This document shows, piece after piece, positions 1 to 8,929 of a stretch of DNA of 64,000 bases (position 1 is its first letter; each line of letters starts with the position of its first letter). Location: contig NZ_CAKLDM010000002.1 in the NCBI RefSeq assembly GCF_921294215.1, forward strand, positions 806,001 to 870,000, given 5' to 3'. The translations under genes were made by a program, and so were the position numbers. The DNA is from Vibrio marisflavi CECT 7928. GTDB taxonomy: Bacteria > Pseudomonadota > Gammaproteobacteria > Enterobacterales > Vibrionaceae. Under the pieces are notes generated by a model, which saw nothing but the letters and a program-made list of their open reading frames with translations, had not been told where the DNA came from and ran no database searches.

Positions 1-537
1 CTAGGTTATGGCTTACTGTTGAAGCGTTATACTAAGCAGGTTACCAACGCAACACCTCAACAGATCCAAAAAGCGGCAGATGACTCTATCCCTGAAGTTT
101 GGCCTATATTCTGGTCATTCCGTATCATGGTTGCTTGTGGCGTTATCATGCTGGCTGTATTTGGTGCTGCATTTATTCAAGTATGTCGTCAAAAAATCGG
201 TTCAAGCAGGTGGATCCACAAAGCTGCGCTTTACAGTATCCCTCTACCTTGGATTGCGGTTGAAACTGGTTGGTATGTTGCCGAAGGTGGACGTCAGCCG
301 TGGGCTGTGGGTGGAATTCTTCCGACCTATGACGCAGCCTCTCCTCTGACAGCATCAGATATTTGGACGTCATTGATTGTTGTCCTTGCATTCTACAGCT
401 GCTTGCTAGTTGCAGAAATGTACTTGATGGTGAAGTTTGCACGCAAAGGGCCAAGTAGCCTTAAAACTGGCCGATACCATTTCGAAAACGGTGAAAACTC
501 TGTCGAAGACAAAGTAAATCGCCAAGTAGAAGCGTAA
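1..537 (+). CDS. cydA: Cytochrome bd ubiquinol oxidase subunit I, C-terminal part
   Basis: The reading frame is open from base 1, so the gene enters from the left and only its last 178 codons are here. CydA is the quinol-oxidising, haem-carrying subunit of the inner-membrane bd oxidase. The visible part holds the last two or three membrane helices and the conserved segment GRQPWAVGGILPT, followed by the hydrophobic segment IWTSLIVVLAFYSCLLVAEM and a hydrophilic tail. CydB begins 18 bases after the stop and cydX and ybgE follow, the standard cyd operon order. The quinol-binding loop and haem ligands lie outside the window. Confidence 0.95.
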   Translation, partial: LGYGLLLKRYTKQVTNATPQQIQKAADDSIPEVWPIFWSFRIMVACGVIMLAVFGAAFIQVCRQKIGSSRWIHKAALYSIPLPWIAVETGWYVAEGGRQPWAVGGILPTYDAASPLTASDIWTSLIVVLAFYSCLLVAEMYLMVKFARKGPSSLKTGRYHFENGENSVEDKVNRQVEA

Positions 538-555
538 GGCGGGGGATAAATTCAA

Positions 556-1692
556 ATGTTTGAATACGAAACGTTAAGATTAATTTGGTGGGTTCTGATC
601 GGTGTTCTGTTTGCCGGTTTTGCAATCACAGATGGTTTTGACATGGGCGTAGGTGCATTAGTACCTATGCTTGGTAAAACTGACAACGAACGTCGTGTAA
701 TGATCAACACCATTGCACCACACTGGGATGGTAACCAAGTATGGTTAATCACCGCTGGTGGTGCATTGTTCGCAGCATGGCCATTAGTTTACGCAACGTC
801 TTTCTCTGGCTTCTACCTAGCTATGATCGCGACTCTAGCAGCACTTTGGCTTCGTCCAGTTGGTCTAGACTACCGCTCAAAGATTGAAAGCAAGAAATGG
901 CGTAAGAACTGGGATATCTGTATCTCTGCAAGTGGTATAGTTCCGCCAATCATTTTTGGTGTGGCTTTTGGTAACTTGCTACAGGGCGTACCATTTAACC
1001 TAAGTGAATACCTGATGCCAACGTATCATGGTTCATTCTTTGGCTTGCTCAACCCATTTGCGATTCTATGTGGTCTTGTTAGCTTGTTCATGATTTTGCT
1101 TCAAGGTACAACTTGGCTGCAAATGAAAACAACAAGTGACTTACACAACAGATCAAAAACACTGACTCAAGTGCTTGGTCTACTAGTGATTGTTACTTTT
1201 GTAGCAGCAGGTTTCTGGGTACAACACATTGAAGGCTACGTGATCACTAGCGTGATGAACCACAATGCGGCTTCTAACCCATTAGACAAAACGGTAGTAC
1301 GCGAAGCTGGTGCGTGGATGCACAACTTCAAAGAGTACCCAGCAATGTGGATTGCTCCAGCTCTTGGTATCTTGATGCCTATCGTTGCGATTTTGGCTTC
1401 TCGCCTTGAGAAAGGTGGCCTAGCGTTCTTGGCATCAAGTTTGACCGTTGCAGGCATCATCTTTACTGCTGGTTTTGCGATGTTCCCATTCGTTATGCCT
1501 TCTAGCTTAGCGCCAAGCCACAGCTTGACTATTTGGGATGCGACATCTAGCCAACTAACAATGGAAATCATCACTGTGATTGCTTTTGTTATGGTTCCAG
1601 TAATCCTTGGTTACACAACTTGGACTTACTACAAGATGTTTGGTCGCTTAGACACTAAATACATCGAAGAAAACAAAACTTCAGCTTACTAA
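556..1692 (+). CDS. cydB: Cytochrome bd ubiquinol oxidase subunit II
   Basis: This 378-residue integral membrane protein is the second subunit of the bd oxidase and stabilises the haem b595/d site in CydA. The N-terminal signature GFDMGVGALVP and the run LAMIATLAALWLRPVGLDYRSK are typical of CydB, and the length matches the family. About nine hydrophobic segments can be counted. A purine-rich GGCGGGGGATAAA lies just upstream of the ATG. It sits between cydA and cydX and is surely co-transcribed with them. The oxidase gives high-affinity respiration at low oxygen. Confidence 0.96.
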   Translation: MFEYETLRLIWWVLIGVLFAGFAITDGFDMGVGALVPMLGKTDNERRVMINTIAPHWDGNQVWLITAGGALFAAWPLVYATSFSGFYLAMIATLAALWLRPVGLDYRSKIESKKWRKNWDICISASGIVPPIIFGVAFGNLLQGVPFNLSEYLMPTYHGSFFGLLNPFAILCGLVSLFMILLQGTTWLQMKTTSDLHNRSKTLTQVLGLLVIVTFVAAGFWVQHIEGYVITSVMNHNAASNPLDKTVVREAGAWMHNFKEYPAMWIAPALGILMPIVAILASRLEKGGLAFLASSLTVAGIIFTAGFAMFPFVMPSSLAPSHSLTIWDATSSQLTMEIITVIAFVMVPVILGYTTWTYYKMFGRLDTKYIEENKTSAY

Positions 1693-1704
1693 GGAGCGTT
1701 TACA

Positions 1705-1812
1705 ATGTGGTATTTCGCATGGGTTCTAGGTGTGCTACTTGCTTGTGCATTTGGCATCATTAACGCTCTTTGGTTAGAGCACACAGAGATGATGGACAAA
1801 GACAGTGAGTAA
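1705..1812 (+). CDS. cydX: Cytochrome bd small subunit CydX
   Basis: A 35-residue single-span membrane protein that begins MWYFAWVLGVLLACAFG and ends in an acidic tail with LEHTEMM. This matches the CydX/YbgT family almost residue for residue at its N-terminus. CydX is required for assembly or stability of the CydAB complex. The ATG lies 12 bases after the cydB stop, behind a good ribosome site (AAGGAG, 1690-1695). The reading frame overlaps the start of ybgE by 8 bases, indicating translational coupling. Confidence 0.95.
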   Translation: MWYFAWVLGVLLACAFGIINALWLEHTEMMDKDSE

Positions 1813-2107
1813 GCTCGCTGAGCAAGTAGCCAAGTTACATGCTCCAATGGATAAGGGCCTTTTAAGGGCCTTATCCTTTCTTCTTGGTTTCTTTCATATC
1901 GCTATGGTGATGTGGGAACCCCACAAGTACGCCGATAGAATCGGCGGCTTCAATGAAGTTGTCGGTCCTTTGCTTATTTGGGCAGTATGTTCAAGTATGA
2001 TTTATGGCGTGGGATTCAAGCCAAGATTTTGGTTGTGGCAAATACTGTTTAGCCCATACATCTCGTTTGTAATACTTATTTACCTAACTAGTTTATACGT
2101 TATGTAA
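1805..2107 (+). CDS. ybgE: Cyd operon protein YbgE
   Basis: A 100-residue membrane protein, GTG start, overlapping the end of cydX by 8 bases. It has about three hydrophobic segments (residues 19-38, 54-70 and 75-98) and the position and size of YbgE, the uncharacterised protein that ends the cyd operon in many gammaproteobacteria. Its function is not established. A strong terminator follows, so this is the last gene of the operon. Confidence 0.85.
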   Translation: MSKLAEQVAKLHAPMDKGLLRALSFLLGFFHIAMVMWEPHKYADRIGGFNEVVGPLLIWAVCSSMIYGVGFKPRFWLWQILFSPYISFVILIYLTSLYVM

Positions 2108-2132
2108 CCTATGTATTGCAGCTAATTTGAAT

Positions 2133-2170
2133 AAAATGGCATCGCTTTTTTAGCGGTGCCATTTTTTTTA
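2133..2170 (+). terminator. Rho-independent terminator of the cyd operon
   Basis: A 12-bp stem (AATGGCATCGCT, 2135-2146, pairing with 2152-2163) with a short T loop runs into a long T tract. It separates the cyd operon from ybgC-tol. Confidence 0.92.
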
Positions 2171-2275
2171 ACAATTTTCTTAGCATTTAAGCAACTAGCG
2201 CTTGCAAGAAAAGGGTAGTGCTGAGGTATAGTATTGCCACAAAATACTAGTCGAGAAACAATAGGAAAGGTTTTG

Positions 2276-2692
2276 TTGAGTAATAAATCTGTTTTTGAAT
2301 GGCCTATTACTGTCTATTTAGATGAGACTGACGCTGGAGGTATCGTACACAACTCCAACTACTTGAAGTATTTTGAACGAGCGAGGACAGAGATGTTACG
2401 TTCAAAAGGGATTCTACAACGAGACTTGATGAGTCAAAATATCGCGCTGGTGATATCTCGTATGGAACTTGATTACATCCAAGCTATTAGCCTAGATGAG
2501 CAGCTCACCGTCCTCACTAGTATCGCTGAGTTGAAAAGAGCTACAATGACATTCTGTCAGGAGATCGTAAATGATGGACAAGTGACATTGTGTAAGGTAA
2601 TGGTTAAGGTAGCATGTATCAACACAGAAACAATGAAGCCTAAAGCTTTTCCTCGTACACTACATCAGGAGATTTCTAGCAGTGACATCTGA
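2276..2692 (+). CDS. ybgC: Tol-Pal associated acyl-CoA thioesterase YbgC
   Basis: Hot-dog fold thioesterase that hydrolyses acyl-CoA or acyl-ACP and is encoded at the head of the tol-pal operon. The N-terminal catalytic signature [20 protein letters not shown], with Asp in DETDAGG, is intact, followed by [13 protein letters not shown]. The frame is open further upstream to a TTG at 2234, but homologues begin near FEWPITVY. The TTG at 2276 (138 residues) lies behind AGGA/AGG at 2263-2270 and gives the family length, so it was chosen; TTG 2273 is nearly equivalent. The end overlaps tolQ by 11 bases. A possible -10 (TATAGT, 2227-2232) lies upstream. Confidence 0.9.
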   Translation: MSNKSVFEWPITVYLDETDAGGIVHNSNYLKYFERARTEMLRSKGILQRDLMSQNIALVISRMELDYIQAISLDEQLTVLTSIAELKRATMTFCQEIVNDGQVTLCKVMVKVACINTETMKPKAFPRTLHQEISSSDI

Positions 2693-3365
2693 TATTTCTA
2701 TTCTCGACCTATTTTTGCAGGCCAGCTTTTTAGTTAAAGTCGTGATGTTAATTTTGCTGGGAATGTCTATTGCCTCATGGGCTATGATCTTTAAGCGCAG
2801 CCAAGCGTTGACTCAAGCAACCAAAGATACAAATACATTCGAAGACAAATTTTGGTCCGGTACAGACCTATCGCAACTTTACCAAGAAGTTAAGAAGAGA
2901 AAAGATTCGTTAAGCGGCACCGAGGAGATATTCTATTCAGGTTTTACTGAGTTTGCTCGCTTGCGTAAATCTAATGCAGCGTCGCCTGACTTCATTATGG
3001 AAGGCACAGGGCGAGCAATGCGCGTTGCAGTTGCAAGAGAGGTTGAAGAGCTTGAAACAAACTTGCCCTTTCTAGCGACGGTGGGCTCTATCAGTCCGTA
3101 TATTGGCCTATTTGGCACAGTATGGGGAATTATGCATGCCTTTATCGCCTTAGGTGCGGTGAAACAGGCGACATTGGCAATGGTTGCTCCTGGTATCGCG
3201 GAGGCCTTAGTTGCTACCGCGATGGGTCTATTTGCAGCTATTCCAGCGGTTATGTTCTTCAACCGTTTAAGCAATAGAGTAGGGAAACTCGAGCATAATT
3301 TCGCTACGTTTTCTGAAGAGTTCCACAGTATTTTGCACCGTCAAGCAATGGCAGGCAGGGCTTAA
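2682..3365 (+). CDS. tolQ: Tol-Pal system proton channel subunit TolQ
   Basis: Inner-membrane protein of the MotA/TolQ/ExbB family; with TolR it forms the proton-driven motor that energises TolA during envelope constriction. The 227 residues show an N-terminal helix (residues 13-35), a long cytoplasmic loop, and two C-terminal helices around [19 protein letters not shown] and [20 protein letters not shown], the family hallmarks. It starts with GTG inside the end of ybgC and stops 3 bases before tolR, so translation is coupled along the operon. Confidence 0.96.
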   Translation: MTSDISILDLFLQASFLVKVVMLILLGMSIASWAMIFKRSQALTQATKDTNTFEDKFWSGTDLSQLYQEVKKRKDSLSGTEEIFYSGFTEFARLRKSNAASPDFIMEGTGRAMRVAVAREVEELETNLPFLATVGSISPYIGLFGTVWGIMHAFIALGAVKQATLAMVAPGIAEALVATAMGLFAAIPAVMFFNRLSNRVGKLEHNFATFSEEFHSILHRQAMAGRA

Positions 3366-3368
3366 TTT

Positions 3369-3821
3369 ATGGCGGGTTACCAACCTAAAAAGCGTAAATT
3401 GACAGCCGAGATTAACGTTGTGCCATATATTGACGTTATGCTCGTGTTGCTTATTATTTTCATGGTGACATCTCCATTTGTCACCCAAGGTGTTGATGTC
3501 AACCTACCAAAAACGTCAACCGCGAAACCAGCGTCTGAGCTTGCTGGCAACAGCGATAGTGACTTTATCATTGTACAAATCGATAAAAGTGGCGAGCTAG
3601 GTTTGAGTATAAATAACGAGCCAGTAGAACAAGGTATGACACTGCAAAATTTGATTGTTAGAGTCAAAGCCGAGTTGTCACTGAAGCCAAATTCTCCTGT
3701 CGCAGTTGGTGGTGATGCAGCTACACCTTATGCCAACGTTGTCTCCGTGCTTGATCAACTACGCCAAGCAGGCATACCTAAAGTTGGGTTGTTAACGGAT
3801 ATTAAGGACAATACTAAATAA
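3369..3821 (+). CDS. tolR: Tol-Pal system protein TolR
   Basis: A 150-residue ExbD/TolR family protein: short cytoplasmic N-terminus, one membrane helix (residues 18-38, VVPYIDVMLVLLIIFMVTSP) with the conserved proton-path Asp in YIDVMLVLL, and a periplasmic domain ending in a peptidoglycan-binding/dimerisation fold. It partners TolQ as the ion-conducting stator. It lies 3 bases after tolQ and just before tolA. Confidence 0.96.
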   Translation: MAGYQPKKRKLTAEINVVPYIDVMLVLLIIFMVTSPFVTQGVDVNLPKTSTAKPASELAGNSDSDFIIVQIDKSGELGLSINNEPVEQGMTLQNLIVRVKAELSLKPNSPVAVGGDAATPYANVVSVLDQLRQAGIPKVGLLTDIKDNTK

Positions 3822-3834
3822 GTTCTGATTGTTC

Positions 3835-4845
3835 ATGAAAACAAAGAAAAAAAATAACAAAGAATATCTGAAACCCACCCTCATTTCGGTGGTCTTACAC
3901 CTGTTGCTCGTAGTCATTTTGCTATGGGGAACGGATTTTCATATGTCTGAGCCCAAACCTGCTGGACAAATGGTTCAAGCGGTTGTGATTGATCCGGCTT
4001 TGGTTCAAAAACAGGCTCAGCAAATTAAGCGTCAACGTGAAGCAGCAGCAAGGAAAGAGCAGGATAGGCTCGACAAGTTGCGCCGAGAGAGTGAGCTGCT
4101 AGAGAAGAACCGCAAAGCTGAAGAAGCGAGGATTCGCAACTTAAAAGAGCAGCAAGCAAAAGCGGCTCAAGCTGCGCGAGAAGCTGAAAAGCGACGTGTT
4201 GCTCAAGAAAAACAGCAAGCTGAGGCAGCGAAAAAAGCCGCACTTGAAAAGCAAAAACTCGCGAAGTTAGAAGCTGAACGTAAAGCACAAGCCGCTGCGG
4301 CAGCCAAGGCTAAAGCAGAGCGAATCGCTCGTGAAAAAGCGGCGAAGGAAAAAGCAGCAAAACAAGCTGCGGAAAAAGCGCGTCGTGAAAGAATAGCGAA
4401 AGAGAAAGCTGCTAAGGCCGCGGCTGAGAAAGCAAGACAAGAAAAGCTAGCTAAAGAGAGAGCAGCAAAACTTGCAGCTGAAAAAAATGCAGCGCTGAAC
4501 AGCATTGCCGCACAAATGCAATCCGAGGCAAAACAGAGCGCTTCAGCTAGAGCAAAGTATGTTGCAAGTGAAGTTGATCGGTATGGTCAGATGTACACCA
4601 ATTTAATAGAGCAAAATTTGTATACCGATGATAGCTATAAAGGCTTGGTTTGTAAGGTTCACTTAAAGCTTGTGCCTGCGGGATCAAGTGCTTTCGCTAC
4701 GATTCTTGGTGTTAGTGGTGATAAGACCGTTTGTGGAGCCGCGAGAAGGGCTGTTGCCCAAGTAGGCAGTTTCCCAATTCCACAAAACGAGCCAAATGTT
4801 GTAGAGCAACTTCGCGATATAACCCTAAATGTTAAACCTCAGTAA
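3835..4845 (+). CDS. tolA: Cell envelope integrity protein TolA
   Basis: TolA links the TolQR motor to TolB and Pal across the periplasm. Three domains are visible: an N-terminal anchor helix (about residues 14-32), a very long Ala/Lys/Glu/Arg-rich helix (about residues 55-225, full of AAEKA and KAA repeats), and a compact C-terminal domain with two cysteines (LVCKVHLKL and KTVCGAARRAV). A TTG at 3829 is in frame two codons upstream; the ATG at 3835 is preferred by codon identity, although neither has a clear ribosome site, so coupling to tolR is likely. The repetitive helix is normal for the family. Confidence 0.94.
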   Translation: MKTKKKNNKEYLKPTLISVVLHLLLVVILLWGTDFHMSEPKPAGQMVQAVVIDPALVQKQAQQIKRQREAAARKEQDRLDKLRRESELLEKNRKAEEARIRNLKEQQAKAAQAAREAEKRRVAQEKQQAEAAKKAALEKQKLAKLEAERKAQAAAAAKAKAERIAREKAAKEKAAKQAAEKARRERIAKEKAAKAAAEKARQEKLAKERAAKLAAEKNAALNSIAAQMQSEAKQSASARAKYVASEVDRYGQMYTNLIEQNLYTDDSYKGLVCKVHLKLVPAGSSAFATILGVSGDKTVCGAARRAVAQVGSFPIPQNEPNVVEQLRDITLNVKPQ

Positions 4846-4851
4846 AAGGAA

Positions 4852-6210
4852 ATGAGTGTGTTAAAGCGAGTATTATTCGTATGTTTTCTCTTCGCATTTA
4901 GCAGTGTTCAATACGCTAATGCGTCTTTGGAATTGTTCATTACTGGTGGTATCAATTCTGCTAGACCAATCGCAATTATCCCATTCAAATATGAGGGTTA
5001 TGGCAAGCCGCCACAAGATGTTTCAGCTGTTATAGCATCTGATTTGCAGCGAAGCGGCAAATTTAGTCCAATTGCCGTCAATAAGATGCCACAAACACCT
5101 TATAACGTCGCAGATGTAGATTTTAAAGCGTGGTCAAAACTAGGTGTAGACTCACTGTTAACAGGCACAATTACTAAAGCCGCCGATGGTAACTATGTAA
5201 TTACCTATCAGCTTGTTGACATTGCACGTGGTCAGCTAAGCAATGGCAAGAATCTAGTGTTGGGTAAAGACGGTGAATTAATTTCTACTCAGGATCATAT
5301 TCTATTTAACAAGAGAGCAACTGTTCCGCCAAACCGTCTTCGCGAATATGCACACCGCATTTCAGATTTGGTGTATCAAAAACTCACAGGTGAGCGAGGC
5401 GCATTTCTAACTCGTATTGCATACGTTGTTGTGAATCGTAAAGACGCGTACCCGTATCAACTTAGAGTGGCAGATTATGATGGTTACAACGAAAGGCTCG
5501 TTCTTCGCTCGAAGCAGCCAATTATGTCACCAACTTGGTCGCCCGACGGAAAAGAGCTTGCATATGTGAGTTTCCAGAACGGCCATGGCGAAGTGTACAT
5601 AATGAACATCTACACTGGTAAAACAGAGCTTGTTTCTTCTTTCCCTCGCCACAATGGTGCGCCTGCATTCTCGCCAGATGGTTCTAAGCTAGCGGTCGCA
5701 CTTTCTAAGTCTGGTAAGTTGCAAATCTATATTTTGGACTTGAAAACGCGTAAGTTCACGAAAATTACGCGCGGTAACTCAAATAACACTGAGCCTGCTT
5801 GGTATCCAGATGGAAAATCTTTAATCTTCACGTCTGATAGAGGCGGCTTGCCACAAATCTACAAAGTAGATTTGGCGACGGACGCTGTTTCACGAGTAAC
5901 TTGGCAAGGTACCCAAAACCAAGATGGACAAATCACTCCAGATGGTCGCTATTTGATTATGGTTAACCGCAGCCCAAGCGGGTTTCATATCGCAAAACAA
6001 GATCTAGAAACAGGAACTGTCCAAATCTTGACAAAAACTTTCTTGGACCAATCACCAAGCATTGCTCCTAATGGCAGTATGATTATCTACAGTTCTAGTT
6101 ACCAAGATAGAGACGTTCTCAATTTGGTTTCAACTGATGGGCGTTTTCATGCTAGATTACCGGCCACAAATGGGCGCGTTAAATCGCCTGCTTGGTCGCC
6201 GTTTTTATAG
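4852..6210 (+). CDS. tolB: Tol-Pal system periplasmic beta-propeller protein TolB
   Basis: A 452-residue periplasmic protein with an N-terminal signal peptide (hydrophobic run [18 protein letters not shown]), an alpha/beta N-terminal domain (roughly residues 25-165) and a C-terminal six-bladed propeller made of repeats of the type SPDGxxLAYVS and [15 protein letters not shown]. TolB binds Pal and TolA and passes force to the outer membrane. It begins 6 bases after the tolA stop. Length and motifs match the family throughout. Confidence 0.96.
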   Translation: MSVLKRVLFVCFLFAFSSVQYANASLELFITGGINSARPIAIIPFKYEGYGKPPQDVSAVIASDLQRSGKFSPIAVNKMPQTPYNVADVDFKAWSKLGVDSLLTGTITKAADGNYVITYQLVDIARGQLSNGKNLVLGKDGELISTQDHILFNKRATVPPNRLREYAHRISDLVYQKLTGERGAFLTRIAYVVVNRKDAYPYQLRVADYDGYNERLVLRSKQPIMSPTWSPDGKELAYVSFQNGHGEVYIMNIYTGKTELVSSFPRHNGAPAFSPDGSKLAVALSKSGKLQIYILDLKTRKFTKITRGNSNNTEPAWYPDGKSLIFTSDRGGLPQIYKVDLATDAVSRVTWQGTQNQDGQITPDGRYLIMVNRSPSGFHIAKQDLETGTVQILTKTFLDQSPSIAPNGSMIIYSSSYQDRDVLNLVSTDGRFHARLPATNGRVKSPAWSPFL

Positions 6211-6241
6211 CAATTATTATAAATAGTAAGGAAAAAATAAG

Positions 6242-6805
6242 ATGCAACTTAATAAAGTTCTTAAAGGGTTGATGATTGCGTTACCAGTTATGGCAATGTC
6301 TGCATGTAGTTCAACGAGTGGTACTACAGGCGACTCAGGTAGCGCTACAGACAATGCGGCGACAACTTCAGCGAGTACTGCAGCAAACCAAAATAACGGT
6401 ACTGATACAACCGTTGTTTCTCCAATCGACGGTCAACAAGGTCAGCTTTCTGAACAAGAGCTAAAAGAACAATCTCTTCGTGAGAAGAAGACAGTTTACT
6501 TTGCATTCGACAACTCAATTGTATCGAACGATTACAAAGATATGCTAGAAGCACACGCAGCGTATCTTGTTAAGCATCCAGATGTTAAAGTAACTATCGA
6601 AGGTAATACTGACGACCGTGGTACTCCAGAGTACAACATTGCGCTAGGCGCACGTCGTGCTGAAGCAGTATCTAAATACCTTCAAGCTCTAGGCGTTCCT
6701 TCTAGCCAAATCTCAATTGTGAGCTATGGTGAAGAGAAGCCAATCGCTCTTGGGCAAAACCCGAAAGCATGGGCGAAAAACCGTCGTGCAGTAATCGTAT
6801 ATTAA
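6242..6805 (+). CDS. pal: Peptidoglycan-associated lipoprotein Pal
   Basis: Outer-membrane lipoprotein that holds the outer membrane to peptidoglycan. The signal peptide ends in a lipobox (AMSAC, lipidated Cys22). A Ser/Thr/Gly/Asn-rich linker follows, then an OmpA-like peptidoglycan-binding domain from about residue 80: VYFAFDNSIV, EGNTDDRGTPEYNIALGARR and SYGEEKP. The Asp and Arg of TDDRGTPEYN-LGARRA that hold diaminopimelate are present. It is well spaced behind AAGGAAAAAATAAG and followed by cpoB. Confidence 0.96.
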   Translation: MQLNKVLKGLMIALPVMAMSACSSTSGTTGDSGSATDNAATTSASTAANQNNGTDTTVVSPIDGQQGQLSEQELKEQSLREKKTVYFAFDNSIVSNDYKDMLEAHAAYLVKHPDVKVTIEGNTDDRGTPEYNIALGARRAEAVSKYLQALGVPSSQISIVSYGEEKPIALGQNPKAWAKNRRAVIVY

Positions 6806-6824
6806 TTTTTGAGGAACACCTCAT

Positions 6825-7613
6825 ATGTTCAGTAACTTCAAGCGTGTAATGACGCTTACGTTGCTGGCAAGTGCAGCGGGCTCAGTGGCCGCTGCACCGG
6901 CTCCAGTATCTACACTCAATTTAGGTAGCACAGCAGCAGGCGCTTCTAGCCAAGCAGCAGCACCAACTTCCACGCAATCTGAAATTCAAAGGTTGCAACG
7001 TCAAATCGAAAGTCGAAACCAGTTTAATCTGCAGTTGCAACAGCAAGTTGCAGATATGAGTCAAGAAATCAACCAGTTACGTGGCCAGCTTGAAGTCAAT
7101 ACCCATCAAATGCAGCAGATGGTGACGAGGCAGCGAGAGCTGTTTATCGAGTTGGATAAACTTCGTAGTCAAGTGAATGCTCCGAAGATCGATACCACAA
7201 CTACGGCTCAGCAAGAAGATCATGATACTGCCGCATTTAGTAACAACGCGACAGAGCAAGAGGCTTACCAAAAAGCTATCGATTTGATCTTAAATAAAAA
7301 GGATTATCAAGGTGCAATATTTGCGCTGCAGAATTTCCAAAAGAACTATCCAAAATCGAAGCTAACACCGAATGCTCATTACTGGCTTGGTCAGCTATAT
7401 TTTGCCAATAGAGACTTTGCTAAATCAGAGGAAAACTTCAAGGCAGTGCTTAACTTTAAGGATTCGCCGAAAAGAGCAGACTCTTTGGTTAAGCTAGGTG
7501 ATATTGCGAAGCAAGAGAAAGACTCGACAAAAGCTAAAGCTTACTTCGAGCAAGCAATAAAAGAATATCCAAATAGCGCTTCAGCGCAGCTAGCAAAAGA
7601 GCGTTTAAAATAG
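6825..7613 (+). CDS. cpoB: Cell division coordinator CpoB (YbgF)
   Basis: A 262-residue periplasmic protein with a signal peptide (residues 1-24), a coiled-coil region (about residues 45-115, rich in Gln and Leu: LQRQIESRNQFNLQLQQQVA) and three TPR repeats at the C-terminus (from about residue 145: AYQKAIDLILNKKDYQGAI, NAHYWLGQLYFANRDF, DSLVKLGDIAKQEKD). CpoB ties peptidoglycan synthesis by PBP1B to Tol-driven constriction. It is the last gene of the tol-pal operon; a terminator follows at once. Confidence 0.94.
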   Translation: MFSNFKRVMTLTLLASAAGSVAAAPAPVSTLNLGSTAAGASSQAAAPTSTQSEIQRLQRQIESRNQFNLQLQQQVADMSQEINQLRGQLEVNTHQMQQMVTRQRELFIELDKLRSQVNAPKIDTTTTAQQEDHDTAAFSNNATEQEAYQKAIDLILNKKDYQGAIFALQNFQKNYPKSKLTPNAHYWLGQLYFANRDFAKSEENFKAVLNFKDSPKRADSLVKLGDIAKQEKDSTKAKAYFEQAIKEYPNSASAQLAKERLK

Positions 7614-7620
7614 CATTAAT

Positions 7621-7650
7621 AAAGAGAGGGAAAACCCTCTCTTTTGCTTT
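7621..7650 (+). terminator. Rho-independent terminator of tol-pal operon
   Basis: The stem AAAGAGAGGG (7621-7630) pairs with CCCTCTCTTT (7635-7644) across a four-A loop and ends in TTTTG-CTTTT. It lies 7 bases after the cpoB stop. Confidence 0.9.
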
Positions 7651-7718
7651 TCTAATCCACTATGTTCATCACTTTATTGCGCCATAAGTATATTATTTTC
7701 TTCATTTTCATAACACTT

Positions 7719-7753
7719 TTGATCCGAGCAATGTATAGCGTTACAATACTCGG
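7719..7753 (+). promoter_or_regulatory. nadA promoter with overlapping 30-bp dyad
   Basis: A sigma70-type promoter reads TTGATC (7719-7724), a 17-base spacer and TACAAT (7742-7747). Transcription would start near 7754, about 30 bases ahead of the nadA start. Bases 7724-7753 form an imperfect inverted repeat, CCGAG at one end and CTCGG at the other, with 11 of 15 positions paired, covering the spacer and the -10. Such a position suits a repressor operator responsive to NAD status. Which repressor binds cannot be read from the sequence. Confidence 0.6.
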
Positions 7754-7783
7754 ATTATTTCATTGTTGCATAGAACAAATCCA

Positions 7784-8827
7784 GTGAGCCACATACAAGA
7801 TAAGATCGAAACGGTTTACCCGTTTCCTCCTAAACCTGCGCCGTTAACCGAAGAGCAAAAACAAACTCATATCGCGAATATTAAGCGTCTGCTAAAAGAG
7901 CAAGATGCGGTTTTGATTGCTCACTACTACACCGACCCTGAGATACAAGCTCTTGCAGAAGAAACGGGTGGTTTTGTAGGTGACTCGTTAGAAATGGCCA
8001 AATTCGGCAACCGTCACCCAGCAAAAACTTTGCTGATAGCAGGTGTTCGTTTCATGGGCGAATCAGCCAAAATCCTCACTCCTGAGAAGCGTATTTTGAT
8101 GCCGACGCTTGAAGCAGAATGTTCTCTAGATCTAGGTTGTCCTGCTGATGAGTTTACTACTTTTTGTGATGCACACCCTGATCACACCGTTGTGGTTTAT
8201 GCTAACACTTCAGCTGCCGTTAAAGCACGCGCAGACTGGGTTGTAACTTCAAGTATTGCACTTGATATCGTCGAACACCTAGACTCGTTAGAGAAGCCAA
8301 TCATTTGGGGGCCAGATCGCCACCTTGGATCGTACATTGCCAATAAAACAGGGGCAGAAATGCTACTTTGGCATGGTGAATGTGTTGTTCACGATGAGTT
8401 TTCAGCAGATGCGCTGCGTAAAATGAAATCAGTCTATCCAGAAGCTGCAATACTGGTTCACCCAGAATCTCCTGCAAGTGTTGTTGAATTAGCTGATGCT
8501 GTTGGCTCTACGAGCCAGCTAATCAAAGCTGCGAAAACTTTGCCAAACAAGCAGCTTATTGTCGCAACAGACAAAGGCATTTTTTACAAGATGCAGCAAC
8601 TTGTCCCAGAGAAAGAGTTAATCGAAGCTCCGACAGCTGGCGCAGGCGCAACATGTCGAAGCTGTGCTCATTGTCCTTGGATGGCAATGAATGGACTATC
8701 GGCAATTGAGCAATCGCTAACAGAAGGTGGCGAAAAACATGAAGTCTTTGTTGATGACAATGTAAGAGTTAAATCTCTTATTCCATTAAATCGCATGCTA
8801 GATTTCGCTGAGCAGTTACAATCGTAA
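7784..8827 (+). CDS. nadA: Quinolinate synthase NadA
   Basis: An iron-sulfur enzyme that condenses iminoaspartate with dihydroxyacetone phosphate to quinolinate in de novo NAD synthesis. [26 protein letters not shown] near the N-terminus and the Cys-rich C-terminal segment [14 protein letters not shown] (CxxCxxC) mark the family. The frame is open to a TTG at 7763, but the GTG at 7784 gives 347 residues starting with [15 protein letters not shown], the usual length and N-terminus, so it was chosen. The gene stands alone between two terminators with its own promoter. Confidence 0.93.
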   Translation: MSHIQDKIETVYPFPPKPAPLTEEQKQTHIANIKRLLKEQDAVLIAHYYTDPEIQALAEETGGFVGDSLEMAKFGNRHPAKTLLIAGVRFMGESAKILTPEKRILMPTLEAECSLDLGCPADEFTTFCDAHPDHTVVVYANTSAAVKARADWVVTSSIALDIVEHLDSLEKPIIWGPDRHLGSYIANKTGAEMLLWHGECVVHDEFSADALRKMKSVYPEAAILVHPESPASVVELADAVGSTSQLIKAAKTLPNKQLIVATDKGIFYKMQQLVPEKELIEAPTAGAGATCRSCAHCPWMAMNGLSAIEQSLTEGGEKHEVFVDDNVRVKSLIPLNRMLDFAEQLQS

Positions 8828-8858
8828 TACGCTTAATCGCGATCCTTCTCACACAATG

Positions 8859-8888
8859 AAAACCAGCCGGCTTAGGCTGGTTTTTTTG
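8859..8888 (+). terminator. Rho-independent terminator of nadA
   Basis: Stem AACCAGCC (8861-8868) with GGCTGGTT (8875-8882), followed by a run of seven T. Confidence 0.9.
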
Positions 8889-8929
8889 CTTTAGAATGGT
8901 ATCAAAAGGCACGAATACTTGGACTTGGA

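Noticed and set aside
1236..1574. Minus-strand frame inside cydB
   Set aside because: Entirely within the strong cydB gene, no ribosome site.
4203..4505. Long minus-strand frames opposite tolA
   Set aside because: They are the reverse of the Ala/Lys/Glu repeat of TolA, giving artificial Phe/Ser/Ala runs.
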